64,000 nucleotides of DNA. It comes from Chlorobaculum parvum NCIB 8327. GTDB taxonomy: Bacteria > Bacteroidota > Chlorobiia > Chlorobiales > Chlorobiaceae. Shown here one piece after another: positions 55,604-64,000 of this stretch (position 1 is its first letter; every line of letters starts with the position of its first letter). Both the position numbers and the translations under genes were made by a program. The stretch is from positions 2,216,001 through 2,280,000 of the forward strand of contig NC_011027.1 in NCBI RefSeq assembly GCF_000020505.1, in the 5' to 3' direction. The notes below the pieces were generated by a model. It was not told where the DNA came from, did not search any database, and saw only the letters and a list, made by a program, of their open reading frames with translations.

Positions 55604-57153
55604 GACTGCTCCTTTACTTCCCTTTCAAAATGCACTTCGGCAAAACAGGCCGCAAGCGTTTCACGGTCGGAAAAATGGTGTTTCCGGCCCGCCACCTCCT
55701 GATACTCTTCATGACCTTTGCCGGCCACCAGCAGAATGTCACCGGTGCCGAGACCTTCTACCGCCCGCCGGATGGCTTCAGCGCGATCGGAAATTCTGAG
55801 ATGCACCCGGCCCGCCATGCCCGCCTCGACCTCGTCGAGAATCAATTCGGGATTTTCATCCCTCGGGTTGTCGGAAGTCAGAATAACCCGGTCGGCAAGC
55901 TCGGCAGCGATGCGGCCCATCTCGGGGCGCTTCTTCCGATCGCGATTGCCTCCGCAGCCGAACACCACCGAGAGCTTCGAGCCGGAGGGCGTCACCGCAC
56001 GCAGGGTTTCGAGCGCCTTCTGCAGCGCATCGGGCGTATGGGCGTAATCGACCACGCCGCAGCGGGAACGGTCGGCGCTCCAGATCCGCTCCATCCGCCC
56101 CGGCACGGCCTCCGATTCGGCAAGCCCGGCAAGCGCCTTGGCGGGATCAAGACCGAGACTGATGCCCACCGCGAAGGCTTCGAGCATATTCATCACATTG
56201 TACTCGCCCGGAAGTGGCACTTGCATGGTGGCCGACTGGGCGCCAAAAGTGACTTCAGCCGTCGAACCTTCAACCGTCGAAGCAGAGATGAACGCCCGAA
56301 AACGGTGATCCGAATCGCAGAGCGATGAATTCCCGGAAAGCGAGCAACAGTAAAGGTAATCATTCGGAAGCCCGGCGGCCATGAAACCAGCCTGCGGGTC
56401 GTCCGCATTGAGAACGGCGAAGCCATCATCAGTCAGGCGGCTGAACAAGAGGCGCTTGGCTGCTGCATACTCCTCCATCGTTTCGTGGAAATCGAGATGC
56501 TCCGGTGTGAGGTTGGTAAACACGGCTGACCTGAAGCGCAGGCCGTGCACGCGGTCAAGCACAAGCGCGTGGGAGGAGACCTCCATCACAGCCGCGCAGC
56601 AACCGGCATCGACCATCTGCCGGAAAAGCGCATGCAGGCCGTTCGGCTCCGGAGTGGTGCGTTCGAGTTCGATGTCGCGATTGCCGATGCGGCAAAGCCC
56701 CGTACCGATGTACCCGGCGGGAATGCCCGCAGCGTTGAGCATCGAGCTGATGAGCCGCGCGGTGGTGGTTTTGCCGTTCGTGCCGGTCACGCCGATCAGC
56801 ATGAGCTGGTCAGAGGCGTTGCCGTAGCAGTTTTTCGACAGCTCGGCGAGCGCCTTGCGGCTCTCGGTGACGCGCAGGTAGCAGACGCCGTCACGCAGTT
56901 CGGCGGGGTACGCCTCGCAGACAATCGCAACCGCTCCGGCCTCGATGGCGCTGTCGATATGCAGATGCCCGTCGGTGATGAAGCCGCGTACGGCCACGAA
57001 GATGGAACCCGGCCCGATCTGCCGCGAGTCACTGCTCACGCCGGAAACCGGCCGGTCAGACGCGCACGCGCCCCGGCGATCGACCAGACCGCCAAGTCCG
57101 TCGATCAGCTCACCGAGCTTCGCGCAAGCGCTTCCGTTCCCCGTGTCACTCAT
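55600..57153 (-). CDS. murE: UDP-MurNAc-tripeptide ligase (meso-diaminopimelate adding)
   Basis: 517 aa. ATP site IGVTGTNGKTTTARLISSML, carbamylated-lysine region, and the amino-acid selectivity motif DNPRDE within ILTSDNPRDENPELILDEV, which predicts meso-diaminopimelate as the third residue. The ATG at 57153 overlaps the ftsI stop (TGATG). Confidence 0.95.
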   Translation of the reverse strand: MSDTGNGSACAKLGELIDGLGGLVDRRGACASDRPVSGVSSDSRQIGPGSIFVAVRGFITDGHLHIDSAIEAGAVAIVCEAYPAELRDGVCYLRVTESRKALAELSKNCYGNASDQLMLIGVTGTNGKTTTARLISSMLNAAGIPAGYIGTGLCRIGNRDIELERTTPEPNGLHALFRQMVDAGCCAAVMEVSSHALVLDRVHGLRFRSAVFTNLTPEHLDFHETMEEYAAAKRLLFSRLTDDGFAVLNADDPQAGFMAAGLPNDYLYCCSLSGNSSLCDSDHRFRAFISASTVEGSTAEVTFGAQSATMQVPLPGEYNVMNMLEAFAVGISLGLDPAKALAGLAESEAVPGRMERIWSADRSRCGVVDYAHTPDALQKALETLRAVTPSGSKLSVVFGCGGNRDRKKRPEMGRIAAELADRVILTSDNPRDENPELILDEVEAGMAGRVHLRISDRAEAIRRAVEGLGTGDILLVAGKGHEEYQEVAGRKHHFSDRETLAACFAEVHFEREVKEQS

Positions 57154-59111
57154 CACTTTTCTTTCTTTTTCCGCTCCAGATGCACCGTCACCCGTGACTC
57201 TTTGCGAACCTTCGTGCCAGGCGCCACGCTCTGGGAGGTCACGTACCCGTCATCATCTCCGGTTCTGCCCATCGAAAGTCCGTGCCATTCGAGCAGTTTC
57301 GAGGCTTCGTTCCCGCTGAGCCCTTGCAGCACGGGCACCGCCACGGTCGCAATGCCGTCCAGCCGGGACCGCTCCGGCGACTTCAGCTCCAGGCGGCGCT
57401 GCATTTCGGGTGAACAGGCCAGCGCCCGCCCACAGACTCTCGAAAAAACCGGTGCAGCAACAGCGGATGCATAATACGCCGTCTTCGGCTCATCGACAAC
57501 GATAATCGCCGCATATTGAGGGTTTTCAGCCGGAAAATACCCCACGAACGACGAGAGATAATGGCTCCAGCCATGATAGCTCCCGTTATAAAATTTCTGC
57601 GCCGTTCCGGTCTTGCCAGCCACCGCAACCCCTTCGATGGCTGCAGACTGGCCGGTGCCCTCTTCAACCACAGGACGGAAATACTCTCTGGTTATGTAAC
57701 GCGCGGATTCTGGCTCCAGCGCCTGCACCACTTTTTTCGGCTCGTTCTCCATAACGACCCGGCCGTCAGGATCGATAATACGCCTGACGATATAGGGGCG
57801 CATCCGGGCTCCGTCATTGGCCAGCGTCGCATAGGCCTGAAGCACCTGCAGCGGCGTGGCCATAACCTGATAGCCATAACCCATCCACGGCAGGGTCAGC
57901 TTGCCCCAGTCGGAAACCGGCTTGAGCAGCCCGCTCGATTCGCCAATAAGTCCGACGCCGGTTTTCTTGCCGAAACCAAGAGCCGTGGCATAGTGATAGA
58001 AATTCTCCGGCCCGAGCTGCAGGGCGGTGCTCGCAGCCACGACGTTACTCGACTCCGTGATCGCCTTCCGGAAGGGAATCAGCCCGAGAGGCTCATGATC
58101 TCTGACCGGTTTTCCATGAATCATCAGCAGCCCTTCGTGCCCGTCCACCACGTGCGAAGCCTTCCAGTGAAGCACCTCGGTCGCACCGGCCGCCATGACG
58201 AGCTTGAAGGTGGAGCCCGGTTCGAACATATCGGTAACCGCCCGGTTACGCATTCTGGCGAAGGTCACGCCTTTGCGAGAGTTCATGTCGAAGGTCGGGT
58301 AGTTGGCCATGGCCAGAATCTCGCCGCTGCGGACATCCATCACGATGCCCATGGCTGCGGTGGCCTGCTGCTCGTTGACCGCCCGCATGATCTCATCCTC
58401 GACAATGGCCTGAATATCCGCATCAATGGTCAGCTCCACACTGTTCCCGCCGAGCGGAGGCACCTGCTCAACATCGGGCGCCGGGTAAAGCTCACCGATT
58501 GCCGAACGGTAGAAAACCCTTGAGCCCTCGCCGCCCCGAAGCCGCTTTTCGAAGCTCTTTTCCAGACCGCTGACGCCAAGGTTGTCACGATCGGTCAGGC
58601 CGATGAGCTGGGCCGCGACGTTAAGGTAATGGCGCTGCTGCTCGCGTCTGAAATCGATCCCTTTCAGTCCTGCGGTCATCAGACCGGCAGCTTTCGTAAC
58701 CGGCACGTTGCGCTCCATCCAGACAAAGCGCCGTTTGCGCTTCAGCTTTTTAAGGTAGTAGTAGCTGCTCTTGCCGAAATTCTGAGAAAAAAGCCTCGCA
58801 ACCTGCGACCGGTCTTTGATGCGGGAGGGATCGGCAGCAAAGGATATGGTCTCGACACTTTCGGCAAGCGGTCGCCCGTGACGGTCAAGAATGCTCCCTC
58901 TGCGCCCATGCTCATCGATTTTTCTTACATACTGCCGGCTTGCCTTTTCTCGGTATTTGCCGACATCAAGCACCTGAATCCGGAGCAGCTGCATCACGAT
59001 TGCCGTAAAAAAGACAAGCATGAGCACCCCGATGATGCCAAGACGCAGGCCGAAATCCCGGTCACCGGAGCCCGCAGCATGCTGCTGCTGTATCCCTTGC
59101 TCTTCGTTCAT
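57153..59111 (-). CDS. ftsI: Septal transpeptidase FtsI (PBP3) with PASTA domain
   Basis: 652 aa from the ATG at 59111. A short cytosolic N-terminus, one membrane helix (LRLGIIGVLMLVFFTAIVMQ), PBP dimerisation domain, then the transpeptidase: SxxK in EPGSTFKLVMAAG, SxN in TESSNVVAAST, and KTG in VAGKTGTAQKFYN. The last 65 residues (VAVPVLQGLSGNEASKLLEW, SVAPGTKVRKESRVTVHL) form a PASTA domain, which is unusual in Gram-negative FtsI. It cross-links septal peptidoglycan. Confidence 0.94.
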   Translation of the reverse strand: MNEEQGIQQQHAAGSGDRDFGLRLGIIGVLMLVFFTAIVMQLLRIQVLDVGKYREKASRQYVRKIDEHGRRGSILDRHGRPLAESVETISFAADPSRIKDRSQVARLFSQNFGKSSYYYLKKLKRKRRFVWMERNVPVTKAAGLMTAGLKGIDFRREQQRHYLNVAAQLIGLTDRDNLGVSGLEKSFEKRLRGGEGSRVFYRSAIGELYPAPDVEQVPPLGGNSVELTIDADIQAIVEDEIMRAVNEQQATAAMGIVMDVRSGEILAMANYPTFDMNSRKGVTFARMRNRAVTDMFEPGSTFKLVMAAGATEVLHWKASHVVDGHEGLLMIHGKPVRDHEPLGLIPFRKAITESSNVVAASTALQLGPENFYHYATALGFGKKTGVGLIGESSGLLKPVSDWGKLTLPWMGYGYQVMATPLQVLQAYATLANDGARMRPYIVRRIIDPDGRVVMENEPKKVVQALEPESARYITREYFRPVVEEGTGQSAAIEGVAVAGKTGTAQKFYNGSYHGWSHYLSSFVGYFPAENPQYAAIIVVDEPKTAYYASAVAAPVFSRVCGRALACSPEMQRRLELKSPERSRLDGIATVAVPVLQGLSGNEASKLLEWHGLSMGRTGDDDGYVTSQSVAPGTKVRKESRVTVHLERKKKEK

Positions 59112-59131
59112 GCAATTATCACCGTCACGCG

Positions 59132-59599
59132 TCAAGGCTTGAGTTCCACCGGAGGCACGGGTGACGCGCTGAGGCCGAGCTGCTGTGCATAGCCGGTAAT
59201 GTTCCGGATGCTCTGCAACTGCCGGATCTCAAGCGCCTGTGCTGTGGTGATGCTGGTGCTGATCCGCAACTGCTCGCGGAGCCGCTCGTTACGCAGGGCC
59301 AGATCGTTGATGGCCAGCGTACTGCCGATCTGGAAGAGAAAAATCCCTGTTACCGCCAAAAGATACAGAAAGCTCCTCAGGCGCAGGATTGCACCGAGAT
59401 TGAACGCCGTCGAAGACAGCTTCGGCGAAGTCGACGGAACCGGTTCGGACTCGTAGCCACTGAACGGCTGCCGTTCACCGAGCACATCTACACCAGCGAA
59501 CTCGTACCCTCCAAAGCTATCACGCTTCTCATCTAAAAATGCTTTCGCTTTACCCGCAAGGGCGGTAAACGAGCTTCCGGCACGCCTCAAAACGCTCAT
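59132..59599 (-). CDS. ftsL: FtsL-like cell division protein
   Basis: 155 aa. A long cytosolic N-terminus (about 75 residues), a single membrane helix (FLYLLAVTGIFLFQIGSTLA), then a Leu/Arg heptad stretch (NDLALRNERLREQLRISTSI) typical of the FtsL coiled coil that pairs with FtsB. Position between rsmH and ftsI is the standard FtsL position. The N-terminus is longer than in E. coli FtsL. Confidence 0.8.
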   Translation of the reverse strand: MSVLRRAGSSFTALAGKAKAFLDEKRDSFGGYEFAGVDVLGERQPFSGYESEPVPSTSPKLSSTAFNLGAILRLRSFLYLLAVTGIFLFQIGSTLAINDLALRNERLREQLRISTSITTAQALEIRQLQSIRNITGYAQQLGLSASPVPPVELKP

Positions 59600-59619
59600 G
59601 GGACACCTCCTTGTCAGGG

Positions 59620-60576
59620 TTAAAGTTTTTGAATAACCCGGAGACGCGCACTTCGCGCTCTCGGATTCCGACTGACTTCGGCCTCACCGGCCTGCACCGA
59701 TTTTCTGGTCACCAGTTCAGCTTCGGCCGGCTTGAGCGGCTCTCGCAACGGGAGGCCTTTCGGACCCCAGTCCGCCGTGCAACGGGCGCTGAAAAAACGC
59801 TTGACGATCCGGTCTTCGAGAGAGTGGTAACTGATCACCGCAAAACGCCCACCGGGCGAAAGCACGGCAAAGCCGTCTTCAAGCGCCTGCTGAAGAACAC
59901 CGAGTTCATCGTTGACCTCGATCCGCAGCGCCTGGTAAATCCTCGAAAGGGTCTTGATTGGGGAGTCCTTTCGCGGGCAGGCCCGGCGAACCACCTCGGC
60001 AAGCCCTCCGGTGGTCGTGATAGGAGCAACGCTTCTGGCGCTCACCACGGCTCTGGCAATCCGGCCGCCATGCGCTTCCTCGCCATACCTGAAAAACAAC
60101 CGCGCCAATGCCTGCTCTTCATAATCGTTGACAATGTCGGCGGCCGTCAGCGGGCCGTCCGGATCCATCCTCATATCGAGCGGGCCGTCCCTGAGATAGC
60201 TGAAACCCCGGACAGGTGTATCGATCTGGAATGATGAAACCCCGAGGTCGAGCAGCAACCCCATGACTTCCAGACCCTCTCCGGGGCCACGCTTAACCGG
60301 AGCAAGCAGCTCCCGGACCATGCTGAAGTTGCCTCTGAGCAGTATCGCCTTGTCGCCGAAATCCTGAAGCTTCTGCCCGGCGGCTTCAAGCGCGTAGCTG
60401 TCCTGATCGATGCCCACCAAAAGCGACTCGCCATCGAGCGCGTCAAGCCGCCGGAGCAGCTCCAGCGAATGCCCGCCGCCGCCAAGCGTTCCGTCGATGT
60501 AGATCCCCGGCCGCGTGACAAGGAGCGAAGTGGTCGCATCGGCCAGAACCGGCTCATGATACTCCTGATTTCCCAT
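59620..60576 (-). CDS. rsmH: 16S rRNA m4C1402 methyltransferase RsmH (MraW)
   Basis: 318 aa from the ATG at 60576 ([11 protein letters not shown]). SAM motif [17 protein letters not shown], then [36 protein letters not shown] and [16 protein letters not shown] are family landmarks. It N4-methylates C1402 of 16S rRNA. The ATG overlaps the end of mraZ by 23 bases; an in-frame ATG at 60588 is the alternative. Confidence 0.94.
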   Translation of the reverse strand: MGNQEYHEPVLADATTSLLVTRPGIYIDGTLGGGGHSLELLRRLDALDGESLLVGIDQDSYALEAAGQKLQDFGDKAILLRGNFSMVRELLAPVKRGPGEGLEVMGLLLDLGVSSFQIDTPVRGFSYLRDGPLDMRMDPDGPLTAADIVNDYEEQALARLFFRYGEEAHGGRIARAVVSARSVAPITTTGGLAEVVRRACPRKDSPIKTLSRIYQALRIEVNDELGVLQQALEDGFAVLSPGGRFAVISYHSLEDRIVKRFFSARCTADWGPKGLPLREPLKPAEAELVTRKSVQAGEAEVSRNPRARSARLRVIQKL

Positions 60577-61048
60577 CACCTTTGACATATCGGTTGGCAA
60601 GCCCGGAGAAACTTCCCGCGTTATCGGCCAGAAGCTGTGTGAGTCTGTCCGGATTCCAGACGATCATCTTCGCGTTGGCGCCAATCACGACCGCCTCACG
60701 CTCAATTCCTGCATGGTCAAGCATCTCGCGAGAAAGCGCGATTCTTCCGGAGCGATCGAGTTCAAGCTGGTCGAGGCGGGCATAGATCATGGTGGTCAGC
60801 AGGCGCTCTTCAGGATTGAAATCGGAAAGCTTGAGTAGCTGGTGCTCCTTTTCATTCCAGACCGCCGGTTCGTAGAGTTCGAGCGAGCCGTCATCAGCTT
60901 TAAAGACATAGAGCACCTCATGCCGCTTCGCTTTTTCCGCACTCTCCTCATCCTTCTGGCGAAGGAATTTTCGACGAAACCTGGCCGGAATCAGAAGCCG
61001 GCCCTTGTCGTCAACGGTGTGCTGCTCTCTACCGATGAATCCGGGCAT
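60554..61048 (-). CDS. mraZ: Transcriptional regulator MraZ
   Basis: 164 aa with two SpoVT/AbrB-like DNA-binding repeats: [17 protein letters not shown] near the start and [20 protein letters not shown] in the second half. MraZ binds TGGGN repeats upstream of its own gene and represses the dcw operon. The ATG at 61048 follows GTGGGGAGATT, so its ribosome site overlaps the third repeat. Confidence 0.93.
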   Translation of the reverse strand: MPGFIGREQHTVDDKGRLLIPARFRRKFLRQKDEESAEKAKRHEVLYVFKADDGSLELYEPAVWNEKEHQLLKLSDFNPEERLLTTMIYARLDQLELDRSGRIALSREMLDHAGIEREAVVIGANAKMIVWNPDRLTQLLADNAGSFSGLANRYVKGDGKSGVS

Positions 61049-61053
61049 AATCT

Positions 61054-61077
61054 CCCCACTTTTTCCCACTTTCCCCA
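61054..61077 (-). promoter_or_regulatory. MraZ operator (triple TGGGN box)
   Basis: On the minus strand TGGGG (61077-61073), TGGGA (61068-61064) and TGGGG (61058-61054) repeat in the same direction at 9-10 base spacing, one helical turn apart, directly before mraZ. This is the known MraZ recognition arrangement. Confidence 0.88.
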
Positions 61078-61165
61078 CTTTAAATGTAGGCAATCGAAAG
61101 TTTAAAAAAAATAGTACACTCAAGTCTGGAGAGGCAAAAAACAGTAATAAAGCAGAAACAGTGCG

Positions 61166-61681
61166 ATGCCATCCAAGTACCGCGAAACCGTCATCGACGG
61201 CTACAACCTGATTCACAAACTCCGCGACATCGCGCCCGGCGAACCGATGGCCTCCATGCGGGAACGGCTTGAAGCGATGCTCACGCGCTACCGGCAGAAA
61301 AGCCGCCGCCACGTTACCGTGGTCTATGACGGCGGTGGCGGGCCGAGGGCTCATTCGTCGCGCGGCAGCATCGAGGTCACCTACAGCGGTTCGCTCAAAT
61401 CCGCTGACCGCTGGATCATCGACCATGCCCGCTCGCTGGAGCCTCGCCCCGGCATGATGCTGGTGGTCAGCTCCGATCGTGAAATCCAGCGGCACGCCAC
61501 CGCATGGGGCGCCCGCTGCATCGATTCCGAAACCTTTATCGAGGAGCTGGCGGCGATGGGCATCACCACGAATGGTGATGGAGGTCCGTCCCGCAAGGCC
61601 GGAGAGCAAAGCACCAGTTCAGCCCCGCTGTCCGACAAAGAGGTGGACTACTGGCTCAGGATGTTCGACAGGAAAAAATGA
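61166..61681 (+). CDS. NYN-domain protein (YacP-like)
   Basis: 171 aa PIN-like nuclease-fold protein. TVIDGYNLIHKLRDIAPG carries the first conserved Asp, then VTVVYDGGGGPRAHSS and MMLVVSSDREIQRHATAWGA (second and third acidic sites), and SETFIEEL. YacP proteins (Rae1-type in Bacillus) cleave ribosome-associated mRNA; here the role is unknown. It is divergent from mraZ and alone before aroQ. Confidence 0.82.
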   Translation: MPSKYRETVIDGYNLIHKLRDIAPGEPMASMRERLEAMLTRYRQKSRRHVTVVYDGGGGPRAHSSRGSIEVTYSGSLKSADRWIIDHARSLEPRPGMMLVVSSDREIQRHATAWGARCIDSETFIEELAAMGITTNGDGGPSRKAGEQSTSSAPLSDKEVDYWLRMFDRKK

Positions 61682-61844
61682 GGCGCACAAACCGCCACCA
61701 TTTCTTTTGACAATTTATTATACTTAATGGCACCTTGACCGTTTGTGCATGGCCGCGCCTTTGGCGAAACTGCGAGGCAGCTACTGTGCTCAGGGCGACC
61801 CTTTGAACTTATTTTTACGCATCCCCTTAACCGACGACCGAATC

Positions 61845-62162
61845 ATGTCCGATAGCAGTGCAATGAACAACGATCACTGGCGGGAGCTTGAAGAATGGAG
61901 AGGAAAAATCGATGAAATCGACCGGCAGTTAGTCCCGCTGCTCTGCCAACGCCTGCAATTCGCAGGGAACATCAGCGCCGTCAAATCGAGGATCGGAGAA
62001 ACCGTGCTCCAGCCTGAACGCGAAAAAGAGGTGTTTGCCAACGTCCTGAAGCAGGCCGATTCACCCCTGATGAGCCAGGCACTCGAAAAGATCTACCACA
62101 GCATCCTCAATGAATCGCGCGTGTTCCAGCAGGAGAGCCAGCAGAATCCAGCCTCCCGATAA
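61845..62162 (+). CDS. aroQ: Chorismate mutase (AroQ type)
   Basis: 105 aa all-helical protein. EEWRGKIDEIDRQLVPLLCQ starts helix 1 with the substrate-binding Arg, then AVKSRIGETVLQPEREKEVF and the C-terminal IYHSILNESRVFQQ. It converts chorismate to prephenate for Phe/Tyr. No prephenate dehydratase or DAHP synthase is fused. The start is inferred; the frame is open to 61743 but earlier residues do not look like AroQ. Confidence 0.85.
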   Translation: MSDSSAMNNDHWRELEEWRGKIDEIDRQLVPLLCQRLQFAGNISAVKSRIGETVLQPEREKEVFANVLKQADSPLMSQALEKIYHSILNESRVFQQESQQNPASR

Positions 62163-62179
62163 GACTCCACGTCTTTGTT

Positions 62180-63232
62180 ATGCCTCGCCAATCCAAGCCC
62201 TTCCGTTCAGCCATTGTCCGTGCGATGCTTGCCGTTCCGCTCATCGTCGTTGCACTGTTTGTGCTGGTTCCCGGGCTGAACTCCGTTCGGCAACATGAAG
62301 CCGAGCCGCGGATCGCTGTGCATCGCGGCGACAGCTTCCGGCAAATTGTCGAATCGCTGCATGACGCCGGAGCCGTCCGGTTCCGCTGGCCGCTCCTGGC
62401 CGCCGGAGTGCTGAACCCAAAGCTGCGCAACATCAAGCCGGGCCGCTACACCGTGCCCCGGAACTTGTCCTCCGTCGCGCTCCTCGATTATCTTCATTCG
62501 CGTCCGCAGGATGAAGTGCGCCTCATGATCCCCAACGGCGTGGAACAGACGCAGATCGCTTCGATCATCGCCGGGGGGCTCGACATCGATTCGACCGCGT
62601 TCATGGCAGCAACACGCGACCCGAAGCTGCTCCAGTCGCTCGGCATTGAAGGGCGCAGCACCGAAGGGTACCTGTTCCCCGGCACCTACAACTTCCCTTG
62701 GGCAAGCACGCCCGACGAGGTAGTAACCTTCCTCACCAGACAGTTCAGATCGTTTTACTCCGACAGCCTGCAACAACGGGCCAAAAGCGCCGGACTTGAC
62801 GAAAACCGGCTGCTCACGCTGGCCTCCATCGTCGAAGCCGAAACGCCGCTCGATGAGGAAAAGCCGGTCGTGGCGAGCGTTTATCTGAACCGCCTGAAAC
62901 GAAACATGCGCCTGCAGGCCGACCCGACCGTGCAGTACGCCATTCCCGGCCCGGCCCGGCGCCTGCTGTTCAAGGACCTCGAAATCGACTCTCCGTACAA
63001 CACCTACCGTAATGCCGGACTGCCGCCCGGCCCGATCTGCAACCCCGGCCCGGCCTCGATCAACGCCGTGCTGAACCCGGCCAGAACGAACTACCTCTAC
63101 TTCGTGGCCACAGGGCGCGGAGGTCACGCCTTTGCATCCACGCTGGCAGGACACGCCCAGAACGTCCAGCACTACCGCAGCGTTCGGGCAAAACTCCTCA
63201 GGGAGCAAGCCCAGGAAGCCGATCAGCGCTGA
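62180..63232 (+). CDS. mltG: Endolytic murein transglycosylase MltG
   Basis: 350 aa with one N-terminal helix (AMLAVPLIVVALFVLVPGL), a LysM-like region (RIAVHRGDSFRQIVESLHDA) and the YceG catalytic domain: LASIVEAETPLDEEKPVVAS carries the catalytic Glu, and ADPTVQYAIPG and NTYRNAGLPPGPICNPG follow. It cuts nascent glycan strands in the membrane and sets their length. It follows aroQ by 17 bp, possibly in one transcript. Confidence 0.93.
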   Translation: MPRQSKPFRSAIVRAMLAVPLIVVALFVLVPGLNSVRQHEAEPRIAVHRGDSFRQIVESLHDAGAVRFRWPLLAAGVLNPKLRNIKPGRYTVPRNLSSVALLDYLHSRPQDEVRLMIPNGVEQTQIASIIAGGLDIDSTAFMAATRDPKLLQSLGIEGRSTEGYLFPGTYNFPWASTPDEVVTFLTRQFRSFYSDSLQQRAKSAGLDENRLLTLASIVEAETPLDEEKPVVASVYLNRLKRNMRLQADPTVQYAIPGPARRLLFKDLEIDSPYNTYRNAGLPPGPICNPGPASINAVLNPARTNYLYFVATGRGGHAFASTLAGHAQNVQHYRSVRAKLLREQAQEADQR

Positions 63233-63385
63233 CCAACGGCCGTTATGCCGCAGAACGCAGATATTTGAGCACTGCCCAACACTGCAATCGGGTCGTGTAA
63301 TAGGTTTTTAAAGGTGTCCTAATGTATATTCACGTTTACGAAAACTTCACCGTCCCACGAATCCACCAACCAACATCACAGGGAA

Positions 63386-64000
63386 ATGCAGAAAAAGACG
63401 TTGTCTGACATATCGTTACAGGGAAAACGGGTCTTGATGCGTGTTGATTTTAACGTTCCGCTCGATCAGGACAGGAACATCACCGACGACAAAAGAATTG
63501 TCGGGGCGCTGCCTTCGATCCGCAAGGTTATCGAAGAGGGCGGACGGCTGATCCTGATGTCGCACCTCGGCAGACCCAAAGGCAAAGTCAATCCCGCATT
63601 CTCCCTGGCACCGGCGGCAAAGCGTCTTTCGGAGCTGCTCGGTATGCCGGTGACGATGGCAAATGACTGCATCGGCACTGAAGTGATGCAGGAGGTGCTC
63701 GCCCTGCAGGATGGCGAAGTGATGATGCTTGAAAACCTCCGGTTCCATCCCGAAGAGGAGGCAAACGATCCGGATTTCGCCCGCGAGCTGGCATCGATGG
63801 GCGAAATCTACGTGAACGATGCGTTCGGAACGGCCCACCGCGCCCACGCTTCGACCGAAGGCATCACCCACTACGTGCCGACCGCCGTGGCCGGCTACCT
63901 TATCGAAAAGGAGCTGCGCTACCTCGGCACGGCACTCAACGATGCAAAACGACCGTTCGTGGCCATTCTCGGCGGCGCCAAGATTTCCGGCAAGATCGAC
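63386..64000 (+). CDS. pgk: Phosphoglycerate kinase (C-terminal part outside the window)
   Basis: The first 205 residues are present, starting at the ATG at 63386 ([20 protein letters not shown]). [20 protein letters not shown] and [20 protein letters not shown] bind 3-phosphoglycerate; [17 protein letters not shown] follows. It interconverts 1,3-bisphosphoglycerate and 3-phosphoglycerate in glycolysis/gluconeogenesis. A 153-bp gap separates it from mltG. Confidence 0.96.

Noticed and set aside
60554-61609. A 351-residue mraZ
   Set aside because: The extra N-terminus overlaps the operator and the divergent NYN gene; MraZ homology begins at the ATG at 61048.

Overview
The window reads as a chromosomal segment of a green sulfur bacterium (Chlorobiaceae), most likely genus Chlorobaculum. 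The main pointers are a gene for BchU, the bacteriochlorophyll C-20 methyltransferase found in these organisms, placed next to the division and cell-wall cluster; a split ATP synthase operon; GC-rich genes; and Gram-negative envelope genes (bamD, rlpA, a PagL-like deacylase). The bchU gene carries a one-base insertion. BchU makes bacteriochlorophyll c from bacteriochlorophyll d-type precursors, so this strain is predicted to make bacteriochlorophyll d. That fits the Chlorobaculum parvum / 'C. vibrioforme 8327d' lineage; the species assignment is inference.

Layout. 1-3.7 kb: bioB (partial) and birA under a well-formed BirA operator, then a periplasmic amidase. 4-11 kb: topA, feoAB, a HIT protein and two lipoproteins. 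11-14.4 kb: the three-subunit succinate dehydrogenase/fumarate reductase. 14.5-19.7 kb: accessory enzymes (cyclase family, PagL-like, alpha/beta hydrolase, RlpA, GNAT, DUF89) and one AT-richer orphan gene. 19.8-26.3 kb: a cation/Ca2+ exchanger, an amino-acid permease, a SAM methyltransferase, a SPASM radical SAM protein preceded by a strong hairpin, a flavin disulfide-reductase-family enzyme, and a decayed isoprenylcysteine-methyltransferase-like remnant. 26.8-30.3 kb: a META-domain lipoprotein, transaldolase, a deoxyhypusine-synthase-like protein and the SRP RNA gene, which lies between inverted repeats. 30.4-35.3 kb: trpS, a HAD phosphatase, argS, nadD and bamD. 35.6-39 kb: tRNA-Ala(CGC) and atpH-F-E-B with two small ATP-synthase-associated genes. 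39-44 kb: galE, pgeF, frameshifted bchU and a CoA-transferase/hydrolase. 44.1-61.1 kb: a complete minus-strand dcw cluster running mraZ-rsmH-ftsL-ftsI-murE-murF-mraY-murD-ftsW-murG-murC-ftsQ-ftsA-ftsZ, with a triple MraZ box at its head. 61.1-64 kb: a NYN-domain protein, chorismate mutase, mltG and the start of pgk.

Working together: the dcw block covers most of the route from UDP-MurNAc through lipid II to septal synthesis, and MltG and the periplasmic amidase trim glycan. murB and ddl are not in the block. FeoAB would supply iron to the Fe-S enzymes here (BioB, SdhB, the radical SAM protein). BirA couples biotin supply to its own expression. The most informative signals are the bchU frameshift, the hairpin that overlaps the ribosome-binding site of the radical SAM gene, the inverted repeats around the SRP RNA gene, and the orphan gene at 18978-19721.
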